Assembly (NCBI GenBank): GCA_022865725.1
Contig: JALHTP010000278.1
Span: forward strand, 1-11,949
Reading direction: 5' to 3'
DNA: 11,949 nt
Source: Methyloceanibacter sp.
Lineage (GTDB): Bacteria > Pseudomonadota > Alphaproteobacteria > Rhizobiales > Methyloligellaceae
Shown: positions 1 through 6,325 of the stretch, piece by piece
Layout of the letters: each line of letters opens with the position of its first letter
Numbering within the stretch: position 1 is the stretch's first letter
Notes under the pieces: generated by a model
Database searches by the model: none
Told to the model about the DNA's origin: nothing
Seen by the model: the letters and a program-made list of their open reading frames with translations, nothing else
Position numbers and translations under genes: made by a program

Positions 1-98
1 ATCAGCGCCTGCGGCGCATCGGGTTCGACCGCAAGCGCCGGCAAGCCTGCTGGGGCCGTCAGAAGCAAGATCAACGCAATACGAGAAATGGCCCTCAT
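1..98 (-). CDS. Secreted or periplasmic protein of unknown function, N-terminal fragment
   Basis: Only the first 32 codons lie in the window; the gene continues past the left edge. The visible start reads MRAISRIALILLLTAPAG and continues LPALAVEPDAPQAL. This is a classic Sec signal peptide: Arg at positions 2 and 6, a hydrophobic core of Ile/Leu at about 7-14, and a probable signal peptidase I site after Ala-Leu-Ala (residues 21-23). The start is supported by AGGGAG at 105-110, six bases upstream of the ATG. The gene follows the sigma-54 response regulator on the same strand after a 154-bp gap, so it could be a downstream operon member or a target of that regulator; this is inference. The mature protein is not visible, so no function is assigned. 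Confidence 0.6.
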   Translation of the reverse strand, partial: MRAISRIALILLLTAPAGLPALAVEPDAPQAL

Positions 99-252
99 GA
101 TGTGCTCCCTCAAGCCGAATCGGCCGCGATTCAGCAGGGCCAGGACCCCAGCGTTCAGCCTCCGCCCTTGGCCATGCTACGGCAGTCTTAAACGTCCCCA
201 ACCCTTGCTTTGCGCTTGGGTGTGGCATTCCGCCAAACCCATTGCGATGCAG

Positions 253-1761
253 CTAGTTGATTCTCGCCTCGAGCCCGATCTCGCGCATCTTACGGTAGAG
301 TGTCGACCGGCCGATCCCGAGTCGGCGGGCGATTTCCGTCATCCTCCCCCGGTAGCGGCCGAAGGCGAGCCTGATCATGTCGGCCTCAACGGCTTCCAGC
401 GAGCGGATGTCGCCGCTATCGCTCAAGGCCGGGATGCCGATGGCGTCCTTGCCGTTGGCCTGCGGCACGTGGATGGTGGCGGGCGTGTTCGCGGATTCGC
501 CCAGCATGACCGGCCCTTCGATACGCGGGACCGGATCTTTCGGTGCGGGCGCAGGCGGCACCGTCACGGCATAGCCTTCCACATGGGCGGCAATCTGCGG
601 AAATTCCTCTACCGTGAGCATCGGCGTGTCGGCCAGCACCACGGCGCGGAACACGGCGTTCTCGAGTTGCCGTATATTGCCGGGCCAGGTGTAGCGGCCG
701 AGCATGGCGATCGCTTCGGCGCCGATGCCGTCGATGCGCTTGCCTTCCTCGGCGGCGAATCTCGCGATGAAGTGGCGGACGAGCTCGGGCACGTCCTCGA
801 GCCGCTCCCGGAGAGGGGGCACCCAGATGGGGAAGACGTTCAGCCGGTAATAGAGATCCTCGCGGAAGCGGCCTTCGTTGACGAGGCTGATCAGGTTCTG
901 GTTGGTCGCCGAGATCAGCCGGAAATCCACTTTGATCTTGTGTTTCGAGCCGACGGGATCGACCTCGCCATCTTGCAGGGCGCGCAACAGCTTCACCTGG
1001 GCGTCGAGCGGCAGCTCGCCGATCTCGTCGAGGAACAGCGTGCCCTGATCGGCCTCGAGGAACTTGCCGGTGCGCCTCTCCGACGCGCCGGTGAAGGAAC
1101 CCTTCTCGTGGCCGAAAAGGATGCTCTCCACGAGATTCTCGGGGATGGCGCCGCAATTGACGGTGACGAAGGGCTTGGATTTGCGGGTGCTTTCGCCCTG
1201 GATGGCGCGGGCGATCAGCTCCTTGCCGACGCCCGATTCGCCCTCGATCAGGACGGGAATGGTGGAGTTGGCGGCCCGGTGCCCCAGCGTGAGGACCCGT
1301 TGCATGGCCTCGCTGCTGGCGATCAGGTCGGCAAAGCCGAGCTCCCCTCGCGCGGAGGCCTTGATGCGGACAAGCTCGTCGGCCAGCGCCTCGATCTTGA
1401 GCGCATTCTTGATGGAGACTTCGAGCCGCTCAGGGCTCACCGGCTTGACCACGAAGTCGACGGCGCCGGCGCGCATCGCCGTGATGGCCGCATCGATGCT
1501 GCCATGGGCCGTCTGCACGATGGCAGGCGGCTTCTTCGGCAAAGACCGCATGGCGGAAAGAACCGCCAAGCCATCGGTGCCCGGCATGACGAGGTCGAGC
1601 AGCACAAGGCAAATATCTCCAGTGGTGTCGGCCTTGAGCGCGGCAAGCGCCTTGTCGCCACTGTCGGCCGTGGCGACGCTATAGCCGAACCGCTTGATGG
1701 TCTCTTCGAGAATACGACGTTGAGCAGGGTCGTCGTCGACGACCAGAACGCGTTTGGGCAT
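253..1761 (-). CDS. Sigma-54-dependent response regulator (NtrC/DctD family)
   Basis: Cytoplasmic two-component transcription activator of 502 aa with the full three-domain layout. The receiver domain (about 1-120) has the acidic pair D9/D10, phospho-acceptor D56 in LLDLVMPGTDG and K106. The AAA+ domain (about 145-380) has Walker A GESGVGKE (174-181), the sigma-54 contact loop as GSFTGA (221-226, Ser replacing the usual Ala), Walker B TLFLDE ending at D245/E246, and WPGNIRQLE (359-367). The C-terminal FIS-type helix-turn-helix lies at about 473-495 (MTEIARRLGIGRSTLYRKM). A long Pro/Ala-rich linker (about 395-450) separates AAA+ and DNA-binding domains. I chose the ATG at 1761 because MPKRVLVVDDD is the usual receiver N-terminus; the frame is open to a TTG at 1857, but those extra 32 residues are Cys/Pro-rich and look untranslated. 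No cognate histidine kinase is in the window, so the signal and regulon are unknown. Confidence 0.95.
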   Translation of the reverse strand: MPKRVLVVDDDPAQRRILEETIKRFGYSVATADSGDKALAALKADTTGDICLVLLDLVMPGTDGLAVLSAMRSLPKKPPAIVQTAHGSIDAAITAMRAGAVDFVVKPVSPERLEVSIKNALKIEALADELVRIKASARGELGFADLIASSEAMQRVLTLGHRAANSTIPVLIEGESGVGKELIARAIQGESTRKSKPFVTVNCGAIPENLVESILFGHEKGSFTGASERRTGKFLEADQGTLFLDEIGELPLDAQVKLLRALQDGEVDPVGSKHKIKVDFRLISATNQNLISLVNEGRFREDLYYRLNVFPIWVPPLRERLEDVPELVRHFIARFAAEEGKRIDGIGAEAIAMLGRYTWPGNIRQLENAVFRAVVLADTPMLTVEEFPQIAAHVEGYAVTVPPAPAPKDPVPRIEGPVMLGESANTPATIHVPQANGKDAIGIPALSDSGDIRSLEAVEADMIRLAFGRYRGRMTEIARRLGIGRSTLYRKMREIGLEARIN

Positions 1762-1841
1762 GACGCAAGGACTCGCTACGTTACGCAAAAAGCTACACGG
1801 GGGAGGACAGCGCGACCTGGCCATGCACGCGGCCAAGGCAG

Positions 1842-1856
1842 GCTGCTCCTGTGCCA
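1842..1856 (-). promoter_or_regulatory. Possible sigma-54 (-24/-12) promoter of the response regulator
   Basis: The minus strand reads TGGCACAGGAGCAGC. Compared with the sigma-54 consensus TGGCACGNNNNTTGC, the whole -24 block TGGCAC and the -12 GC match at the correct spacing; the two T of TTGC are replaced by C and A. Transcription from here would begin near 1830, about 70 bases before the regulator ATG at 1761. If real, the regulator would be transcribed by the sigma factor it activates. The match is incomplete, so this is a candidate only. Confidence 0.3.
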
Positions 1857-1889
1857 AAATTGTGCACTGGAAGGGTAAATATCCTCTTT

Positions 1890-1902
1890 ATCGAAGTTCG
1901 AT
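1890..1902. promoter_or_regulatory. 13-bp perfect palindrome (ATCGAA-G-TTCGAT), possible operator
   Basis: ATCGAAGTTCGAT is a perfect inverted repeat with a one-base centre, in the AT-richer part of the 277-bp divergent region between the response regulator and the peptidase gene. The one-base centre cannot form an RNA loop, so binding by a dimeric protein is more plausible than a terminator, although TTTT follows. Apart from this palindrome, the possible sigma-54 site and a weak GTCCT/AGGAC hairpin at 1925-1939, I see nothing recognisable in 1762-2038. No clear -35/-10 pair for the peptidase gene was found. Confidence 0.3.
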
Positions 1903-2038
1903 TTTGGTGAGGTAGGGCTTCGCGGTCCTCCAAAAGGACGTAAAACAGGTGGTCTATGGCCCTTGCGGGCGCGCGCGTGCCCACCCACACTAGAGAGCGA
2001 CTCACCCGCTTCATCCGCTAACGAGGTTCAAGCAATCG

Positions 2039-3946
2039 ATGCTGCCCAAACTGCGCAACTGGTCCGAGCACCCTCTTTACGCCGCGATTGCCTCAGCCAA
2101 GGGCAAGGCGAAACCCGGCGCGGCTGCCGAGCCGGGAGGGAAGGCGAAGCTCGGGAGCTTGCCCGAATGGAACCTCACCGATCTCTACCAAGGGCCAGAG
2201 TCGCCGAAGCTCAAGGCCGACCTTGAAACCTCCGAGCGCGCGGCCGACGCCATGCAGGAGCGCTATGCCGGCAAGCTCGCCGCCCTGCTCGACGGCGGCA
2301 AGGGCGGGGCGTCGCTCGCCCAAGCCGTGCGCGAGTTCGAGGCGCTGAACGATATGCTCGGCCGCATCGTCTCCTATGCGAGCCTGCTTTACGCCGCCGA
2401 CACCTCCGACCCTAAGCGGCAGAAATTCTTCGGCGACATCCAGGAGAAGATTACCGCCATCTCCTCCAAGCTCCTGTTCTTCCCGCTCGAGCTCAACCGG
2501 CTCGACGACGCGATGCTCGAGACCGCGATCGCCAATTCCAAGCTTAGCCACTACCGGCCCTGGCTCGAGGATCTGCGCAAAGAGAAGCCCTATCAGCTCG
2601 AGGACAAGCTCGAGCAGCTGTTCCACGAAAAGGCGGTGACGGCACGCGGCGCCTGGGACCGGCTGTTCAACGAGACGATGACGGCGCTCCGGTTCGAGGT
2701 CGACGGAGAGAAGCTCAGCCTGGAGCCGACGCTGAACCGCCTGCTCGATCAGGACGGCGACAAGCGCCGCCGCGCCTCGGAGGCCTTGGCGAAAGTCTTC
2801 AAGGAGAATGTGCGGCTCTTCACGCTCATCACCAACACGCTCTCCAAGGACAAGGAGATTTCCGACCGCTGGCGGGGCTTTGTCGACGTCGCCGATTCCC
2901 GCCACCTCGCCAACAGGGTCGAGAAAGAGGTGGTCGATGCGCTCGTGGCCGCCGTGCGCGAGGCTTATCCTCGCATCTCACACCGCTATTACGCCATGAA
3001 GGCGAGGTGGCTCGGTAAGACGAAGCTCGAGCATTGGGACCGCAACGCGCCTCTGCCGGAGGAGCCCAAGCAGGTGATCGGCTGGGACGACGCGCGCCAG
3101 ACCGTGCTTACCGCTTACGGCGATTTCTCACCGCGCATGGCCGACATCGCCGGCGAGTTCTTCGCCAAGGGCTGGATCGATGCGCCGGTGCGGGAAGGGA
3201 AGTCGCCGGGCGCCTTCTCCCATCCGACGGTGCCGAGCGCGCACCCCTATATCCTGCTCAACTATCAGGGCAAGCCGCGCGACGTGATGACGCTGGCGCA
3301 CGAGCTCGGCCATGGCGTGCATCAGGTACTCGCCAATGTACAAGGCCCGCTGATGGCGCCGACGCCGCTCACGCTCGCCGAGACCGCGAGCGTGTTCGGC
3401 GAGATGCTCACCTTCCGCGCGCTGCTCGACCAGGCGCCGAGCCCGCGCGAGCGCAGAGCGCTGCTCGCCTCCAAGGTCGAGGACATGATCAACACGGTGG
3501 TCAGGCAGATCGCCTTCTACAATTTCGAGCGCCAGGTGCACACCGAGCGGCGCGAGGGCGAGCTGACCAGCGAGAGGCTCGGCGAGATATGGCTCGATGT
3601 GCAGCGCGAGAGCTTGGGGCCGGCCATCGAGCTTAGGCCCGGCTACGAGACCTTCTGGTGCTACATCCCGCATTTCATCCACGCGCCGTTCTACGTCTAT
3701 GCCTATGCCTTCGGCGATTGCCTGGTGAACTCGCTCTATGCCGTCTACGAGAAGGCCGATAAGGGCTTCGCCGAGCGCTATCTCGACATGCTCGCGGCCG
3801 GCGGCACCAAGCATCACAAGGAGCTGCTTGCGCCGTTCGGCCTCGATGCCTCCGATCCGAATTTCTGGTCGATGGGGCTCAAGGTGATCGAGGGCATGAT
3901 CGACGAGCTCGAGACCATGGACAAGAAGGCGATCGCCAAGCGGTAG
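2039..3946 (+). CDS. pepF: M3-family oligoendopeptidase (PepF-like zinc metallopeptidase)
   Basis: Cytoplasmic zinc-dependent oligopeptidase of 635 aa, a usual length for the PepF group, which cuts short peptides during peptide turnover. The gluzincin active site is HELGH at 421-425 (in MTLAHELGHGVHQ), with E448 in LTLAETASVFGEM as third zinc ligand. Flanking family signatures include SLPEWNLTDLY (about 40-50), FSHPTVPSAHPYILLNY (about 393-409) and the Tyr-rich C-terminal stretch FWCYIPHFIHAPFYVYAYAFG. Residues 1-40 form a Lys/Ala/Gly-rich, probably disordered extension before the conserved LPEWNL. The ATG at 2039 is preceded by GAGG 12 bases upstream, a weak and distant ribosome site, but the next in-frame Met is inside the conserved domain. 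Substrate preference cannot be read from sequence; the symbol denotes the family, not proven orthology. Confidence 0.92.
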   Translation: MLPKLRNWSEHPLYAAIASAKGKAKPGAAAEPGGKAKLGSLPEWNLTDLYQGPESPKLKADLETSERAADAMQERYAGKLAALLDGGKGGASLAQAVREFEALNDMLGRIVSYASLLYAADTSDPKRQKFFGDIQEKITAISSKLLFFPLELNRLDDAMLETAIANSKLSHYRPWLEDLRKEKPYQLEDKLEQLFHEKAVTARGAWDRLFNETMTALRFEVDGEKLSLEPTLNRLLDQDGDKRRRASEALAKVFKENVRLFTLITNTLSKDKEISDRWRGFVDVADSRHLANRVEKEVVDALVAAVREAYPRISHRYYAMKARWLGKTKLEHWDRNAPLPEEPKQVIGWDDARQTVLTAYGDFSPRMADIAGEFFAKGWIDAPVREGKSPGAFSHPTVPSAHPYILLNYQGKPRDVMTLAHELGHGVHQVLANVQGPLMAPTPLTLAETASVFGEMLTFRALLDQAPSPRERRALLASKVEDMINTVVRQIAFYNFERQVHTERREGELTSERLGEIWLDVQRESLGPAIELRPGYETFWCYIPHFIHAPFYVYAYAFGDCLVNSLYAVYEKADKGFAERYLDMLAAGGTKHHKELLAPFGLDASDPNFWSMGLKVIEGMIDELETMDKKAIAKR

Positions 3947-3978
3947 GGCCGTCGCTAAGCGATGGGGCCGCCGGTCCG

Positions 3979-4007
3979 TTGTACTTTCTGTATAACTATG
4001 TTATACG
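3979..4007 (+). promoter_or_regulatory. Promoter of the toxin-antitoxin-membrane operon
   Basis: TTGTAC (3979-3984) is followed by TTATAC/TATACG (4001-4007) at a 16-17 bp spacing, a plausible -35/-10 pair in a locally AT-rich patch. The -10 falls inside the operator half-sites, so a bound AbrB-type antitoxin would block RNA polymerase. That is the normal autoregulatory logic of such operons and is inferred here. Confidence 0.5.
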
Positions 4008-4018
4008 AAACGTATAAC
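3990..4018. promoter_or_regulatory. Three-half-site operator (GTATAAC / GTTATAC / GTATAAC)
   Basis: GTATAAC (3990-3996), its exact reverse complement GTTATAC (4000-4006) after a 3-base spacer, and GTATAAC again (4012-4018) after 5 bases. The outer copies are 22 bp apart, about two helical turns, so two overlapping palindromes share the middle half-site. The array lies between the -35 and the antitoxin start and contains the -10. The AbrB/MazE-type antitoxin encoded immediately downstream is the likely binder (inference from family behaviour). Two palindromes sharing one half-site would allow graded occupancy as the antitoxin:toxin ratio changes. Confidence 0.65.
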
Positions 4019-4029
4019 GGAGAATGGCC

Positions 4030-4254
4030 ATGAAAATCGAAGTCAAGAAAATCGGTAATTCCACGGGTGTGATCCTGCCCAAGGAGCTGTTGGCCAGGCT
4101 ACAGCTCAAGCAGGGCGACTTTCTGTTCGTGACCGAGCTTGCCGATGGGGGGTTGAAGCTTGTTCCGCACGACCCGACCTTCGAGCGCGGCATGGAGATC
4201 GCTCGCAAGGCCATGCGGACCTATCGCAACGCACTGCGCGAGCTTGCCAAGTGA
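4030..4254 (+). CDS. AbrB/MazE/SpoVT-type antitoxin
   Basis: Small DNA-binding antitoxin of 74 aa. Residues 1-45 form the swapped-hairpin AbrB-type fold, opening MKIEVKKIGNSTGVILPKEL, with LQLKQGD and GGLKLV following. Residues 46-54 are a linker, and 55-74 are a charged, probably helical tail, MEIARKAMRTYRNALRELAK, expected to neutralise the toxin. I chose ATG 4030 rather than the in-frame ATG at 4024 because GGAG (4019-4022) is seven bases from 4030 but one base from 4024, and homologous proteins typically begin MKIEVKKIG. The TGA stop overlaps the GTG start of the toxin gene (GTGA), implying translational coupling. It is likely to repress its own promoter through the GTATAAC array. Its tail recurs in the third gene of the operon. 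Confidence 0.9.
   Translation: MKIEVKKIGNSTGVILPKELLARLQLKQGDFLFVTELADGGLKLVPHDPTFERGMEIARKAMRTYRNALRELAK
4192..4251 (+). repeat. Coding repeat, copy 1: antitoxin tail (toxin-binding segment)
   Basis: Sixty bases encoding residues 55-74 of the antitoxin. They match 5171-5230 in the membrane-protein gene at 47 of 60 bases with no gap. Of the thirteen differing bases, seven are synonymous changes; the conserved residues include the central run EIARKAMR and the later YR, AL, EL and K. Confidence 0.85.
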
Positions 4255-4652
4255 GCGAGCCGATTTGGCTCTCGACCGACCTCGTTCTCAGCATCCACGA
4301 TGAGCAGCTTGGGCAATTTGGCGGTCCTCCGGGCCTTCGCGACCAGGGTTTGCTCGAATCGGCGCTTGGCCGCCCGCTGAACAAATATGCGTATGGCACC
4401 GAGGACCTTGCGGCGCTCGCCGCTGCCTACGCCTTCGGCCTTGCGCGGAACCATGCCTTCGTCGATGGAAACAAGCGGATCGCGCTCCTCGCCATGGTGA
4501 CCTTTCTCGGACTCAACGATATCGAGTTTGTTGTCCCCGAGGCCGATGCCGTCGTTATCATGCTCGCCCTCGCCGCCGGGGAGGTTGACGAGGACGGATT
4601 TGCGCGCTGGATTCGCGACAACTGGCCGCAAGGGGAGGGGGGTTCATCGTGA
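4251..4652 (+). CDS. doc: Doc/Fic-family toxin (death-on-curing type)
   Basis: Toxin of 133 aa, the usual Doc size. The Fic/Doc active-site motif is HAFVDGNKR at 68-76: catalytic H68, D72, and N-K-R at 74-76. The Lys where AMPylating Fic proteins have Gly marks the Doc subgroup, whose P1 member phosphorylates EF-Tu and stops translation (family knowledge). GLRDQGLLESALGRP (28-42) is the other Doc hallmark. It starts at GTG 4251, overlapping the antitoxin stop. No good Shine-Dalgarno precedes it, so its translation probably depends on ribosomes ending the antitoxin, keeping toxin below antitoxin. The motif is complete, with no sign of inactivation. Its partner is the AbrB-type antitoxin rather than the Phd-type partner of P1 Doc. 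The stop overlaps the start of the membrane-protein gene. Confidence 0.92.
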   Translation: MSEPIWLSTDLVLSIHDEQLGQFGGPPGLRDQGLLESALGRPLNKYAYGTEDLAALAAAYAFGLARNHAFVDGNKRIALLAMVTFLGLNDIEFVVPEADAVVIMLALAAGEVDEDGFARWIRDNWPQGEGGSS

Positions 4653-5236
4653 CGCAGGTTTCTCTGGTGCCCATTCTGCTCTGGGTCGTGGCGCTTGCCT
4701 GCGCGGGCGCTGCGGTGTGGCGCGAGCCGCGACCGGTCCTGCGCGATTTCGTCGTGGACAGGCTGCTGCGCTATCTGTTGTTTTTTCCACTCGGGATCCA
4801 GGGCCTGTGGGCCTTTATCGGCCATGTGTTCTTCGCCGAACAGGCGGCGGCCTCGATCGGCTGGGCGAACACTCCATTTCAATATGAAGTAGGCGTGGCA
4901 AATCTCGGGCTCGGGCTCGCTTCGCTCTATGCCGCCTTCAGAGGCTTCGAGGCGCGGCTTGCCGTGGCAATCGTCGCTTCCTGCTTTCTGATCGGGGCCG
5001 GGATCATCCACATCGTGGATATCGCCGGTCAGGGCAATCTCGCGCCGGGCAATGCAGGGCCGATTCTGTTCACCGACTTTCTCACGCCCATCGCCATCCT
5101 CGTGCTGCTCTTCTTCGCCAGCGATCGCTGGAAGCCGAAATCGCCGGCGACACACGCGCTCGAGGCCGAGCTCGAAATCGCCCGCAAGGCGATGCGAAAC
5201 TATCGCGACGCCTTGAGCGAGCTCGGCAAGGGGTGA
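4649..5236 (+). CDS. Five-helix membrane protein (DUF6790-like) with antitoxin-like C-terminal tail
   Basis: Inner-membrane protein of 195 aa. Hydrophobic segments are at about 6-24, 42-62, 82-98, 103-125 and 138-158. Basic residues cluster in the loop after helix 1 (WREPRPVLRDFVVDRLLRY), in RGFEAR between helices 3 and 4, and after helix 5 (DRWKPK). The positive-inside rule therefore gives N-terminus out, C-terminus in the cytoplasm. The stretch GWANTPFQYEVGVANL resembles DUF6790 proteins from memory. Residues 175-194 (LEIARKAMRNYRDALSELGK) match the last 20 residues of the operon's antitoxin at 15 of 20 positions. It starts at GTG 4649, overlapping the toxin stop (GTGA), with a strong purine-rich ribosome site (AAGGGGAGGGGGG, 4630-4642). 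The function is unknown; a membrane-tethered toxin ligand is my hypothesis. Only 19 bases separate its stop from the convergent gene at 5256. Confidence 0.85.
   Translation: MTQVSLVPILLWVVALACAGAAVWREPRPVLRDFVVDRLLRYLLFFPLGIQGLWAFIGHVFFAEQAAASIGWANTPFQYEVGVANLGLGLASLYAAFRGFEARLAVAIVASCFLIGAGIIHIVDIAGQGNLAPGNAGPILFTDFLTPIAILVLLFFASDRWKPKSPATHALEAELEIARKAMRNYRDALSELGKG
5171..5230 (+). repeat. Coding repeat, copy 2: antitoxin-like tail on the membrane protein
   Basis: Sixty bases encoding residues 175-194 of the 195-aa membrane protein; the copy stops one residue before the end. Identity to copy 1 is 15 of 20 residues. Changed residues are mild (T to N, N to D, A to G, M to L) apart from R to S. 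The excess of synonymous changes suggests that the peptide, not the DNA, is being conserved. Confidence 0.85.
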
Positions 5237-5255
5237 GGCCACGGATGTCGCTCCG

Positions 5256-6203
5256 CTAGTTCGCGGCCGGCCGGGCGAGCGCGATGTCGGCAATGACCGG
5301 CCTGTGATCGGAGCCGAGCCGCGGGCCGCCTATCGCTCCGATCTTCGCGAACGCTGGCGAGGCGAACACATTGTCGATGGCGACGAGCGGCACGAACGGA
5401 TATTTCCGCCAGCGCATCGGCCAGGTGAAGTGGAAATTATTGAATCGGCCGAGCCCTGTTGTGCGGGTGAATTGCTTCAACTGGTCGGTCCACGGCGTCA
5501 TGTTGAAATCGCCTGCCACGATGAGCGGAAGTTTCCTGGTGAGCACGAACTGGATCAGGCTCGTGACGTCGTGTTCCTGGAGCACGGGATAGAAGGGCCG
5601 GGCGAGATGGACGCCAACCAGCTCCACGGCTGTCCCGTTCACGTCGAGCTCGACCCAGCGCGCGAGAAGGCGGATCCATTCGGGATAGCCCGGCCGGTCG
5701 ACGCGTCCGTCGCCGTTGATGGGGTATTTCGAAAAGATGACGATGCCGAAATCGCCAACGTTGTAGGGATAGCGCGCGTCAAGCCCTCGATGCAGCGGGC
5801 CGAGATGGTCCTTGGTCACCTCCTGCAACACGACCACGTCCGCGTCGGTGTCGTTGAGAAATCTGTCGATGCCGTCGATCCGGTAATTGTCGAACCAGAC
5901 ATTGAAGGTCGCGACGCGCAAGAACCGCTTGCTGCCGGGCGTCGCCTCGGCGGCGGCGCCCTGCAAACCGGCAAAGATCAGCCCGATATTGATCGCCGCC
6001 AGGAGCCCGGCCAGCGCGATCGCGCGCCAGTCCCGCGTGAGGAGCGCAAGCAGGAACAGCACAAGGCTGCCCGCCGCCAAGGCGGGAAGGCCGTTGTTGA
6101 AGATGTCGAGAGCGGGCCACCACTCGGCGAGCCACCCAAGCCCAGTCAGGACGGCGCCCAAAGCTAGGCCCACAGCTAACAGCATTTTTAGCCAAGCGAT
6201 CAT
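5256..6203 (-). CDS. Membrane-anchored endonuclease/exonuclease/phosphatase (EEP) family protein
   Basis: Protein of 315 aa. Residues 1-85 hold three hydrophobic segments (about 4-25, 38-56, 60-80) that anchor it in the inner membrane. Residues 94-310 form the EEP (DNase I/exonuclease III/sphingomyelinase) fold: N101 in ATFNVW, E128 in VVVLQEVT, H199 in VGVHLARP, D232/N234 in GDFNMTPW, D277 in AIDNVF, and D299/H300 in GSDHRP. All metal- and phosphate-binding residues are present, so it should be an active phosphodiesterase; whether the substrate is nucleic acid, phospholipid or another phosphoester cannot be told. With three N-terminal helices and a positive N-terminus, the catalytic domain is probably periplasmic. 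I chose ATG 6203 because AAGG lies 10-11 bases upstream and the protein then begins directly with the first helix; the frame is open to 6260. It is divergent from the ABC1 kinase gene. Confidence 0.88.
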   Translation of the reverse strand: MIAWLKMLLAVGLALGAVLTGLGWLAEWWPALDIFNNGLPALAAGSLVLFLLALLTRDWRAIALAGLLAAINIGLIFAGLQGAAAEATPGSKRFLRVATFNVWFDNYRIDGIDRFLNDTDADVVVLQEVTKDHLGPLHRGLDARYPYNVGDFGIVIFSKYPINGDGRVDRPGYPEWIRLLARWVELDVNGTAVELVGVHLARPFYPVLQEHDVTSLIQFVLTRKLPLIVAGDFNMTPWTDQLKQFTRTTGLGRFNNFHFTWPMRWRKYPFVPLVAIDNVFASPAFAKIGAIGGPRLGSDHRPVIADIALARPAAN

Positions 6204-6325
6204 TGATGCGTTCGCCTTTGTCGTTGGTGGCCACCCGCGACGCCCGGGCGCGAGCGGCATATCAGAGTCCGGGTCCCTATATGAGGGGAGACGTTAGCCG
6301 TGCGTGAAGTCCGCGAAAGTCCCTG

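Noticed and set aside
88..1878. 596-codon open frame on the plus strand
   Set aside because: It lies antisense to the sigma-54 response regulator, whose domains are unmistakable. The antisense frame is Arg/Gly/His-rich without motifs, a common effect of high GC content.
3947..3978. Terminator after the peptidase gene (TCGC-TAA-GCGA)
   Set aside because: The stem is only four pairs and no T-run follows, so it is too weak to list as a feature.
5304..6167. 287-codon plus-strand frame opposite the EEP gene
   Set aside because: Antisense shadow; the minus-strand protein carries all catalytic motifs of its family and this one has none.
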